DNA from: Xenopus tropicalis
Lineage: Eukaryota > Chordata > Amphibia > Anura > Pipidae
Direction of reading: 5' to 3'
Assembly: GCF_000004195.4 (NCBI RefSeq)
Contig: NC_030679.2
Location: 29,067,712 to 29,131,711, forward strand
Length of the DNA: 64,000 nt
Part shown: one piece after another, positions 43,845 through 54,030 of the stretch
Numbering within the stretch: the first letter of the stretch is position 1
How the letters are laid out: each line of letters begins with the position of its first letter
Program-made: the position numbers and the translations under genes
Notes under the pieces: model-generated
Told to the model about the DNA's origin: nothing
Database searches by the model: none
The model's input: only the letters and a program-made list of their open reading frames with translations

Positions 43845-44815
43845 TATATATCACTTATATGCAGATGACAGATATATTTAGACACCCCTGCACTAACCCC
43901 TGATATTCAAACCCAGATTGGTAACTGCCTCCTGGCTATCTCCTCATGGATAAACCAACGCCACTCCAAACTCAACCTAGCTAAAACAGAGCTCATGGTC
44001 TTCCCGCCCAAACCTAGCCCTCCTCCTACTTTCACCATTACTATTGATGGCATGAACATTAACCCTGCTAATTCAGCACACTGCCTGGTGGTTTTCTTTG
44101 ACCATTCCTTCTTCTTCTCTAACCATAACACTAACCATAACACTGCCAAAATTCCTCTGCAAAATTGCCAAGATATGCCCTTTCTTTCACAAGTTACTGC
44201 TAAAACACTAATACATGCCCTGATCCTTTCCCGCTTAGATTACTACAATCTACTACTAAAAGGCCTTCTAGACTCCACTCTCCAAATGCCCCCCCCCCTC
44301 TCTCCACTGAAATCTGCTGCCAGGATCGTCCTGCTCTTTCCTAAGAGGGAACCTATTCAGCGCCAAGGCAGCTCTCTAGCATGGCTGCCTGTTAAGCTCC
44401 TCACTACATTTCTTCACTGGTCTCTCTGCACGTTCCTAGTTGTCTCCTCCACTCCTCTCAGAGCCTCTGTCTGTTTACACCATCCACATCCACAGCTCTC
44501 TTTCATCTTAAACCTTTCTGTCTCGCTGCTCCTTACCTCTAGAACTCTATCCCTGAATCCCTCCATAGGGAACACTCACTCTCTATAAGATAAAATTCAG
44601 TTGCTACATTCTGAAACACCAAATCATTATTTTGCCTAGTCCTGCGCTTAAGGGCAAATGCCCATACCTTGTACACTCTTGCTCTCCAATTTGTGCCTGT
44701 ATGTTACCCAACCACTTAAATTGTAAGCTCTTCTGGGTAGGGACCTCCTTCCTACTGTCTCATACCACATGGCACTTAATCTCTCTGTATTTATAATTAT
44801 TTATTGTTTTAATTA
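43845..44815 (+). mobile_element. L2-type LINE, 5'-truncated and frameshifted
   Basis: Begins at the reverse transcriptase core: TATGCAGATGAC encodes the YADD catalytic box, in a frame shifted relative to the following sequence. The continuing frame reads NCLLAISSWINQRHSKLNLAKTELMVF, then ALILSRLDYYNLLLKGLL and AWLPVKLL, the order seen in L2-clade ORF2 (DDTQ-box, KLN-x-x-KTE, SRLDYCN-x-LL, HWLPV). Downstream lies the L2-type 3' UTR: TTGTAAGCTCTTCTGGGTAGGGACC, ATACCACATGGCACTTAA. Upstream ORF1, endonuclease and most of the RT are missing. Frames are broken and it is dead. Confidence 0.8.
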
Positions 44816-44821
44816 CAACAG

Positions 44822-45374
44822 AGTAGGCTGACTCACAGAGTGGGGTTCACTCTCAGAGCAGGGCACAGGACAGGAAGGCTGCCTGCCTGTGTGAGGAACT
44901 CCCAGAGGAGCTGGGGGTGCTGCCTGCCACTACAAAGAGCAGAGGGAGTTGTGACTATGTGTATGAGTGGTGGAATGACAAGGCTCAGTAAGAAGCCTAA
45001 GTGTGCCAGAGGCTGGTGAGCTGGTATCCCAGGAGGGGAGAGACAGCAGGGCTGAGTGAGTAGCCCTAGAGTTCTCGAGTTCGAGAGTCACCATGGATGT
45101 GTGAAGGTCATTGGGAATGGTTAGAAGCCCTAGGAAATAGTTCAAGAGTGTGACAGTTATCCTGGAAGGTGAGAGTCCCAGTGAGGGGACAAATCATGAA
45201 CATGTTTGATGAACTGGGTTCCTGTGATGTTTTTGTTGGGAGGAGTTTGCCCCAAATATCCTAGTTTTTTTGCCTGAAGGAGCGGTGTCCCTGTGTCTAT
45301 GCTCCTGATCCTCTGCCTTTTGAATGCTGTACTTTGTGGGACTATTCCATTATTAAGTACTACTTTTAGTGTGA
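44822..45374. other. Purine-rich unclassified block
   Basis: G/A-rich, tandem-flavoured sequence (GAGGAACTCCCAGAGGAGC, CAGGAGGGGAGAGACAGCAGG, TTCTCGAGTTCGAGAGTC) directly behind the L2 relic. Similar in texture to the LTR-like block at 38740, but I see no LTR borders. Confidence 0.35.
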
Positions 45375-45375
45375 C

Positions 45376-45404
<29 letters not shown>
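45375..45404. repeat. (TA)n(CA)n microsatellite
   Basis: TATATATATATATATATATA passing into CACACACACACAC. Confidence 0.9.
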
Positions 45405-45406
<2 letters not shown>

Positions 45407-45562
45407 AAATATATATCATATATAGGGATTTGTATTAAGCACACATTAAAGAGAACACCTGTGCACAATAGTGCAATAAGCACCTTTTAACTACTATCCT
45501 CATGTCAGCAAAGCTCTCACAGTGCCCTATGGGACAAGCAGTTCAGACATACAGTACCATGT

Positions 45563-45715
45563 CAGCAAAAAAATCCAGTAGCACACCGAAGATGCAAGCC
45601 GTGAAAAAAGTGTTTTATTAGCCCTAGTACATACAAAAACCATGTATGTACTTGGGCAAATAAAACACTTTTTTCATGGCTTGCATCTTCAGTGTGCTAC
45701 TGGATTTTTTTGCTG
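45563..45715. repeat. 153-bp palindrome, second foldback
   Basis: Arms from CAGCAAAAAAATCCAGTAGC (45563) inward to GTACATAC, and complement from GTATGTAC to TTTTTTTGCTG (45715), about 69 bp each with about four mismatches around a central AAAAACCAT. Same architecture as 26255-26469 (AAAGTGTTTTATT near the centre, unique words outside), but a different sequence. Confidence 0.88.
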
Positions 45716-46019
45716 TTGGATTATTGACCCCCATGCAAGGTGAGGTTCTTCCAGCATTTGCACCTGATACCCGTTTGGGTAAGTTAACAGAGGGTTTAGC
45801 TCCCCAATACTGCTATTGCTATACCAATGCTTAAAGACTTTACCTTTAGACTGCTGGGAGATTTAGGAGGCTTTAGCTCTCTTCATGTTTTCCAAAATAA
45901 TAACATAAATATCATAAGTATTGATGAGTGATTAACGCTAATAACTCTTTGTTAAACAGCCCTAAACAGCACAGAAACCCCTAATATACAGTACCTATCA
46001 TTGTAAACTGTATGAATAA

Positions 46020-46326
46020 ATTCCATTTTTGTATGCTGAAATACATGTGCATCATGTGAAATCCTGGCAGGGGAGGAAAGACTTAATCATTGATGTTATA
46101 AATTGTAACAACTTCTCCACAGTTTACAGACAGCATGAAGGAACTACATAACCCACAATGCATTGTGCTGTTATGTTCCTTTCCTCATTGATATCATGTG
46201 TGCAGGAGATTTGGATGCAGGCTCAAATCATGAAGGCTGCATATTTTTTTATTGAAGTATGTTCCAAAGTTGCTTGGAATTATGCTTTTTAAAGCTTAAG
46301 ATGTGTTTAGGTGGAGTTCCCCTTTA
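46020..46326. mobile_element. TTAA-type MITE, one end (GGAGTTCCCCTTTAA)
   Basis: Right terminus GGTGGAGTTCCCCTTTAA. Inside is TTCCAAAGTTGCTTGGAATTATGC, a pattern of a common frog repeat read on the minus strand. A ZNF143-like word ACTACATAACCCACAATGCA lies at 46143-46162. The left border was not found. Confidence 0.5.
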
Positions 46327-46327
46327 A

Positions 46328-49300
46328 ACAGGAATATAAACCACAAGAAATGAGTAGTTACAGTCAAACTTTAGCTAAACTTTAAATAAGCAAAAAAAAA
46401 ATCTCTTTTAAAAAGCAGAGGTAACCTTTTTAAGAAATCTAAGCTTTCTGCAGTCAGCAGAGTTTATTTATAAATGTCTAACGGTGAGCAATTTTGCCAA
46501 CGATCTACAGTCGCTCCATAATGCAACACAGCAGAAATGCGATGGCATCGGTCACATTTATTAGGTAAAGATTCATGAAATACAAAATTTCGATAAGAAG
46601 AGACACATTGTTTGAGCGTCCAACACATTCCCCCTGTACTGAGACAATATTTTGTTTTGTTTTTTTGGAAAGGTCAGGCAGAAGAAATGCTGAATTACAG
46701 AGCTGCAGAAACACAAATATTAACAAAGACAGAAATATGAATCAGGGTAAGTCTAAACGTTGCTATTTCATCTATAGACACTTAAATGCAGGGTTTAATA
46801 ATGGAATAGCTTTAATATCCGAGCATTTGCATAAAAATGAATTATATTCTGCTAAGCAAGGTCTGTGGTTTTATTGGCTAAAAAGTAATCCCTATTTTTC
46901 AGTAAGGTTTATGTTTTATTTATTTTTCCCTAAATAGAAGGTAAAGTCTGAGAGCGCAGCTCATTGTACTGACTGATTATACACTACCCCAACTTATGTA
47001 TGCAGATGAAAATAATATTACTTGCCTGGGTGGAGACAGTAGTATCACCATATAGTAACCATGACCTGATTATGTGAAATGTCCGGAACCTATCAGCTCC
47101 CATTCATATGTACAGGGTAAAAGCCAAAGTGCAGCCATGGAATGCTAACACAATAAACTATGCCATGAATCATATAAGGAGGACTTTATGGAGGAGAAGC
47201 TTATAGTCACAAGTCATAAATATGGTATTTTCAATGAAAGAGTCACCCGCTAAAATAAACATATCTATTTTTCTTTCTTTCTTCCTATAGTATTGTATAG
47301 GCTTCTGTAGTATAAGGCAACAAGAGCTAACAGACTGAGGACTCTGCACCTCCTGTCACACCATAGTTTGCACTCTGAATGACATGCAAGGTACACGAGG
47401 GGTAGAGAGAGGGGAATCCTATGTGCCTCCTCCTGCCCACGCTTCACTAATACAGCACCGACAAACAAAGCCACACATAGCTAGAAGGAAAGGACGTTCT
47501 TTTTTATATCTCAAACAGTAGGCCATAATGGCGACAGGCCTTTGTGCTTTGTTTCAGAGTGCAAGAGGCCTAAGGCTATTATGACCTATTGCTGCCTTTT
47601 TTTGCACTTTGCCCATTGTGTTGGGCTTTGTGTATGAGCCCTATTTTCTTTTATATTTAGGGATAAAAAAATTACATCCTTTCCTTCCAGCTATGTGATT
47701 GCACAGGTTTCTGCACTTGAGGCAAACAAGCTCTTTGGAAAAGCGATAAGAATGAATGTTGCTTCTATTCCAAATGTTTTCAATCCATTACACTAAAGAA
47801 ACCAAATGCATATACCTTGCCACAGAGATACTATCAAAAAGTATCTATGAAATGGTATTATGACTTGCGAATGTCAACCTATGATATTATGACATAGACC
47901 TACCAGGCCCATAGCTATGAGAATGACATAAATGCAGGGCCAGAACTAGGGGTAGGTAGAAGAGGCACATAATTAGGGCACAACAGGGTGTGTATACAGT
48001 ATGTGTGTTTGTGTGTACCTCTATAACATATTGCTGCTCCTCATAGCCCCTCTGCTGGCCATCTCACCTTCCACTGCTCCTCACCCTGCTGTTGGGGGGG
48101 CAATCCTGGGAGGGTTGTGTGCCTTGGATGCTCTAGCTATATTTCACTGTATTGAAAGGTGAAGCATCCTTTGAGAGTTGCTAAGCTCCACCTTGCGTAC
48201 TCAAACAGTTTTGTTTTTAGCTCATAGAAGGGATATACTAGACCTAGAAAAATCAAGTTGTTAAAAAGAATAGAATTCTTACATTTTCATCATGGGCTGG
48301 TCAAGTTGCAATTGCTTATGTTTAAGAATTTAGTGTATATTGGGATTAAATGCCCCCTGTTCCATAACCAAATAAAGGCTTTGATACAGGTCACGTGACT
48401 CCAAGCTAAATCCTAATATCCCAAGTTTTTAAAACAGGGAATACGTTATTTTTTAATTGGGCAAATTTCAGTGAGTCACATGACACAAATTACTTTACTG
48501 AGCACTATTTATAAGGACACAAGTTCCAAGATATTTGCCTGTTGCTCACTGTAAATATATAAGCTTAAAAAACCCTACATTAAACCCTCTTAACATTTTG
48601 ACATATATACTTGGCTTCCAACCACCCCCCCCAAAAAAAAAATCTAAAATGATTGTATTTGTGGATTTTTTTCAATCAACCATCACATACAGTGAACATG
48701 TCTACCCACATAAATACCCAACCCAAGTTTATAGTATTGATTACCCTTCTGCTCTGGGGGACACAATCTTCCCATTTACTTTAGGAAATTGAATTCTTGT
48801 TTTGTAATACATTGTACTTAGGAGCCTGAGTGTACAGTATGAGTCAAACTGGCCCAATTAGTGATATAAAACCTCTGTTCGATGTTGAATTATTTATTTA
48901 GCTTTGATAATTACTTAATTTCACAAGCCATTCGCTGTCTTTTCATTTACTAACAAGAAAAAAAAAATGAGGCCGTCCTCTAGCTCAAGTAACAGTACCG
49001 CACCATTATAAGAGGGAGAAGTAGGACATGAAAAATGACTCGTTTCCTTCCCAGTCTGTTCAGCATTGTAGAAGTTATTCATCAATTTATCTGTTTGTTT
49101 CTGAGAGGGGTTATTGACTCGTAAATAGGAGAATCTCATCATTCTGCTAAATTATACCGCTACTAGAGGAATTCCCCCATGCAGCCAATATGTGAGTATC
49201 ATTAATGCTTACCAAGCAAATTTAAATGTATGGGCTTTGGTATGGTTGTTTTGAAATATATTTCCATGACATACATTTAATTTTCTTGAGGCAAGATTTC

Positions 49301-49620
49301 TTTTATGAATTTACAGGCATGCATTCGGAGACATTTAAAGCCTATATTTTACAAGCACTAGAGCAGAAACTCTCCTAATGTAACATTATCCAAGTCATCC
49401 AGCAGAGCAAAGTCAGTCCAGAAACGGAATGGGAATAAACACAGAAAGGAATTCTACATTCTATGGAATCGATTGATGGAAGTGGAATTCTTTAAATTTT
49501 GAGTTGATTAGAGTGATAAATGCAGTTTCTTACAAGAGGGCAATCTATGGGCAACAACACAGTGGGGGGGGGGGGATTTGTTTCTTGTGTTTATCGTTTC
49601 TTATTTCTTATCTTTTCTTT
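46328..49620. other. Long gene-free stretch with one possible conserved block
   Basis: 46440-46760 is unusual: several CpGs (AACGGTGAGC, CCAACGATCTACAGTCGC, GCGATGGCATCGG) and a frame ending at AATCAGGGTAAGTC, a good splice donor context (46745). It could be a conserved non-coding element or an unrecognised exon. 49140-49500 is also repeat-free. A poly-G of 12 lies at 49564-49575. Confidence 0.4.
47936..48125. mobile_element. Possible hAT-type MITE fragment (CAGGGCCAGAACTAGGGG end)
   Basis: GCAGGGCCAGAACTAGGGG and GTAGGTAGAAGAGGCAC resemble the terminus of a known frog MITE family. A downstream GC-rich part follows, but no matching right end was seen. Confidence 0.35.
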
Positions 49621-49627
49621 GGATATA

Positions 49628-49954
49628 CAGGTATGTGATCCCTTATCTGGAAACCCATTATCCAGAAAGCTCTGAATTACAGAAATTCTGTCTCCCATAG
49701 ACTTCATTTTAATCAAATAATTCAGAATTTAAAACTGATTCCTTTTTCTCTGTAATAATAAAACAGTCCCTTGTAATTGATCCCAACTAAGATATAATTA
49801 ATCCTTATTGGATGCAAAACAATCCAATTGGGTTTATTCAATGTTTTATATTTTTTTTTAGTAAACATAAGGTATGGAGATCCAAATTACGGAAAGACCC
49901 CTTATCTGGAATACCCTTGGTCCCGAGCATTCTGGATAACGGGTCCTATACCTG
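49628..49954. mobile_element. TA-flanked MITE, CAGGTAT family, opposite orientation
   Basis: 327 bp, CAGGTATGTGATCCCTTATC to GGGTCCTATACCTG, TA at 49626-49627 and 49955-49956. Inverted relative to the copies at 3419, 6249 and 63519. Confidence 0.85.
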
Positions 49955-49956
49955 TA

Positions 49957-51726
49957 CTAACAAAAGCCAAAAAAAATGGCTCATAGAATGTCAAAGGGAG
50001 CAACGAATTGTAAAAGAATGCATCAACTAAGAACCCACCCCTTCTTTAAGTCCTACCCATGCCAAATAATTTATGATGGCTTATTTATGTCCTTATTTAT
50101 GTGCTAGTTCAACTACAGTGAGCAAAGTGCAATTTCAAACACAATTGCTATTTTTTTCCGCAACGTAGCACTTTCCCCCCAGAATTCTAGCGTTTTTGTG
50201 GACACAAAAAGGCCTTACGCTTGGCGCAATAGCTGTGTACCTGATGTAATTGCATCTAATTCACCAAAACTAACGCAGCTGGCCAAATATTTTGGTGCAA
50301 ATCAGACTCAACAGCTCAAATGTTCAGCTATAAGTATTCTGGTTTCCGGCGTGCAAGTGCAATTTGCACCTGATTCTTTAGGTGCAATTGTGTTGCTCCC
50401 TGGGCTGAAGGGAACCCTGAAGCAACGACCTGGTCAGGATGTGGCATTAGCTTCAGGGTTCCGATGCGTCAATAGGCACAGCAGTGCTCAATTGGTAACG
50501 GAATGCAGGAAGGGAGCACAAATAATTTTTTTTTATTAACAAAAGCATTTGTTAATAGTAAAAAGATCTCAGAAATGCTAAATATTAAACCTTTTTTTTA
50601 TTTAATTTGAATTAATGTATTTGTTTCCTTGCACTGGTTTGGGTCTAGTTGGCTTTCCACTTAACAAAGGTAATTTGCAGGTATGCTTGTCAAATGGTTC
50701 CAATGCGGTGACAGGTTATTTGCATACTCTATAAGCCCATATCTATTTGGAATCAACGGGCTCAGAGCAAATTAATATTAATATTTTTTCATGGGTACTT
50801 TGAGCCGCTATGAGAAAATGTAATGTAATTTATGTGGAAAATATGCAGAACACCGCATTCAGGAAAGAGTGATTGCTAGGTGTATGGTTGAAAGAAGTAA
50901 ATCTAACAATACCATGAGTCCTCAGGAGGCACAGTATAATAAAATACAGTCTTTTGTATCAACTCTTGGGTATTTTCACAAGGCCTCCTTAATTTTTGAT
51001 TTTTGAGAATTGAACATTACTGCTTGATGTAGTAATGGGCACCTCAGCTAAAAACAGTCTCTGCTCCTAAAAATGTAATAATGGGCACCTCAGCTAAAAA
51101 CAGTGGCTGCTCCTGAAAGATGACTGGTCTAATTGGTGGTTCTGACATAAACCCACTGAATTGGTTTGAGGGAATAATATTGGCCACAATATACTCCAGT
51201 TAACCAAACCCCATTTGATTATGGCTATTTGTTGGGACAGATCTTTTGTTTTGTTATTTATATCTACACTTGTCACAAATACCATTTATTCATCTGAAAT
51301 GCTTGCTTTGTTTTCTAATGGCTCCTTCTTGTTTTTTGCTCTTTTTATTACCTAAAAAAACTGTATTTTAGAAAACGCCTTAAAGTTTAGGGTGTCAACA
51401 CAAAAGTTATTAACCAAAAGTGACATTTTTTTCTTTAAAATTAAGCCTGTCTACAATAATTAGGTGTCAGGGTGCTGCAAAGTCTGAGAGATGACTTGTA
51501 GGAAATGGATTTATTGGCAATGCCCAGCCGGCAGCTCACATACATTCCGCAGGCAGAGAACAGAATTACAGAAATGACTTGCACAACACATAATACAATA
51601 ATAAGTGATATGATTTTGGAAGAAAGGCTCCATCCTTATGCCACATTCATGGGGCATATGTCCAATACCCACATCAGGTCTTTGGGAACTCATCTGATTT
51701 CCTTGTACTTAATGACCCAACACTAT
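49957..51726. other. Gene-free stretch with a repeat-like block
   Basis: 50120-50530 has more CpG and words in both orientations (GTGCAATT / AATTGCAC, GGTGCAAAT / ATTTGCACC), suggesting a decayed foldback repeat. The 113-codon frame across it has no recognised domain. 51019-51110 contains a direct repeat of AATGGGCACCTCAGCTAAAAAC about 45 bp apart. Confidence 0.45.
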
Positions 51727-52197
51727 GGGGCACATTTACTAACCCACGAACGGGCCGAATGCGTCCGATTGCGTTTTTTTTCGTAATGATCGGTAATTTT
51801 GCGATTTTTTTTCGGCGTCTTTACGATTTTTGCGTAAAAACGCGAGTTTTTCGGCCTCTTTACGATTTTTGCGTAAAAACGCGAGTTTTTCGTAGCCATT
51901 ACGAAAGTTGCGCAAAGTCACGATTTTTTCGTAGCGTTAAAACTTGCACGAAACGTCGCGCCTTTTGAGTTTTAACGCTACGAAAAAGGCGCGACTTTGC
52001 GCGCAAGTGTTAACGCTACGAAAAAAATCGCAACTTTGCGCAACTTTCGTAATGGCTACGAAAAACTCGCGTTTTTACGCAAAAATCGTAAAGACGCCGA
52101 AAAAATCGCAAAAAATACGAAAAAGTCGCAAAATGTTCGTTTCCAATCGGAATTTTTCCAATTCGGATTCGAAATCGTGTCTTAGTAAATCAGCCCC
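51727..52197. mobile_element. Foldback MITE GGGGCACATTTACTAA...TTAGTAAATCAGCCCC, long hairpin copy
   Basis: 471 bp. The two halves pair around about 51970 through CGTAGCGTTAAAACTTG, GTAGCCATTACGAAAGTTGCG and GCGTAAAAACGCGAG. A 39-bp direct duplication of the CTTTACGATTTTTGCG unit (51819 and 51858) lies in the left arm only. The flanking 3 bp (TAT/AAG) do not match. Right-end sequence resembles the left end of the 28832 copy. Confidence 0.8.
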
Positions 52198-52199
52198 AA

Positions 52200-53583
52200 G
52201 GTGTGTTACTTGCTGAGTCTGATAATTCCAGCAGGACTGTACAAACATCATAGTACAAATAGATCAATGTTGGATTGTACACATTTGTACATTGCCATTC
52301 ATTTTATAATACCGACGTGGCCTTGGCAGGTGATTTACTGCCTGGGAAAGTGAAATACTGGCCAGGGGGCAACCTAAGGTACTTACTGTTGCCCTGATTG
52401 AGAGGAAAATTGAACCCCCCCTTTTACTTTGGACTCCCATGAGCAGGAGGAGAATCCATGGAGCAGGTAGGTTTATTTATTTATTGTTTGATTTAATAAT
52501 AAAAATATATATGAATGTTTTGTTTTACCTTTATTCCTTTCCCTTGGAATCTGCAAAGTTTGAATTTTTTTTTTTTTTTTTTTAAAACTATTTAATTCTG
52601 AAAAAAAGAAGAGATGGTCCTATCATGTGAAAGGATGCTAAATGTGTGGATCTTTGCCTAGTTTAATCAACCCCAGGTTAATGATCAAATCAGATTGTAA
52701 TGCAGGCCCATTAGGAGATGGCTACATCAACATATTCTAACCAGCAATCTACATTCCTGGATTCTCCAGCAGCAACTGGGTCTGCTCTATCTGGTATTAT
52801 TATTATAGACTGGCCAATACTAAAAAGGAAAGGCAATTCAGCTCATTAAAGCATACCATCTAAAAGAGGTAGACAAGGTATGCCTATCTGGCATATATTT
52901 CAGCTATTTTGGGAATCCTAAATGCATTAGGGTTGATCATTTTAACAATTTTAACCATTTTTTTTTTCATGCAAGATTCCCAACAGAAATTTCTTCAACC
53001 TACACAGGCATTTGCTGTAAGATTAAAACTCACACACAAATAGATTTTGCTCTCTTGCATTTTTTCTTTGATTCTCCCTCTTTCCTGCCATGAGATGGTG
53101 ACAGGTGCTTTGGGACATCTCACAGACAAGATTAGAAATAATATGTCCAGGAAACAGCAATTTTTGAATGCTAGAATCTCCGTGAGATGAGCTATTGCCA
53201 GTCTTCAAATGTTAGGTTCGGCCTATTTGTTGAATGACAACTTTTGTAGAGCAATGATCTGCGTGTAGAAGACATGAGAGTGAAGGGAGCCATACGCTAA
53301 AGCCAAGAAAATGAGCACACTGTTTTAATAGCTTCTTTTTTTATATGGAAATATGTCTTAACTATTAAAGAGACCTTAGAATACACAGTTTCTGAAGAAG
53401 CCTAAATATAAAGATATCTTTTACTGATACTTCCTTTACCCTCTACGTAAGCAACCCAACTAAATACACCTGAACCACCCTCAGCTTCATGGACAGACTA
53501 AAATCATTTATAATCTGTGCACTGATGGCTGCTGAGAAGAGGAGGAGTGTAAGCACAACCAAAGGTATGTTCTTAAATCACTC
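52200..53583. other. Gene-free stretch
   Basis: AT-rich. Poly(T) of about 17 at 52567-52583. 52315-52380 has TTGGCAGGTGATTTACTGCC-like symmetric words of unknown nature. Confidence 0.5.
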
Positions 53584-53796
53584 AGATTGTAAGCTCTACG
53601 GGGCAAGGACCTCCTTCCTACTGTGTCTCATACCACATGGCACTTATATATATATATATATACATATATGTATTTATTGTATTTATTTATTATATCACTC
53701 ATCCTCCCTGTGTGTAATTTTGTATTCTGTAAGACTGTACAGCGCTGAATACCCTTGTGGCGCTTTATAAATAAAGTTATACATACATACATAGTA
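53584..53796 (+). mobile_element. L2-type LINE 3' terminus with CATA tail
   Basis: GATTGTAAGCTCTACGGGGCAAGGACC, ATACCACATGGCACTTATA, CTGTACAGCGCTGAATACCC and GGCGCTTTATAAATAAAG, ending in a short (CATA)n tail. This is the 3' UTR end of the same family whose coding remnant is at 43845. Contains a (TA)n expansion at 53645-53662. Confidence 0.82.
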
Positions 53797-53800
53797 TAGA

Positions 53801-54030
53801 CCAGGCATCCCCATCCTTGGTGAGCCACACAAGCATGCAAGACGCTCTTTGGGGATGCCAAATGGGCTTTTATTATCTGTTTGGTAGCCCCATGTGGACT
53901 GCTAGTCTGCCGGAGGATCTGGTTGGAGTAAAACCATGTCTCCAAGCCAGAAACTTAAAAATGGACACCTACTTTGAGGCAACGGGAGCACCATTAAAGG
54001 GGGTTGAGCAACATGTTGCTCATAAGCAAC
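53801..54030. mobile_element. hAT-type repeat (GAGCCACACAAGCATG...GAGCAACATGTTGCTC)
   Basis: CATCCCCATCCTTGGTGAGCC, GGTAGCCCCATGTGGACTG and GTTGAGCAACATGTTGCTCA belong to a very common frog repeat whose intact ends read CAGTGATCCCCAACC. Here the ends are eroded and no duplication is seen. It follows the L2 tail directly. Confidence 0.6.

Noticed and set aside
43995..44588. 197-codon plus-strand frame as a gene
   Set aside because: It contains SRLDYYNLLL and KTELMVF signatures of an L2-type reverse transcriptase, with the YADD box in another frame.
46143..46162. ZNF143/SBS-type promoter motif ACTACATAACCCACAATGCA
   Set aside because: It lies within a repeat family and no promoter features surround it; the motif is common in dispersed elements.
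50198..50539. 113-codon frame as a protein gene
   Set aside because: No recognised domain; the DNA shows inverted GTGCAATT-type words suggesting a decayed repeat, and no splice or promoter context supports it.
51727..52197. PIF/Harbinger assignment of the 51727 copy from a 3-bp duplication
   Set aside because: The flanking triplets here (TAT and AAG) do not match, so only family membership by sequence is claimed.
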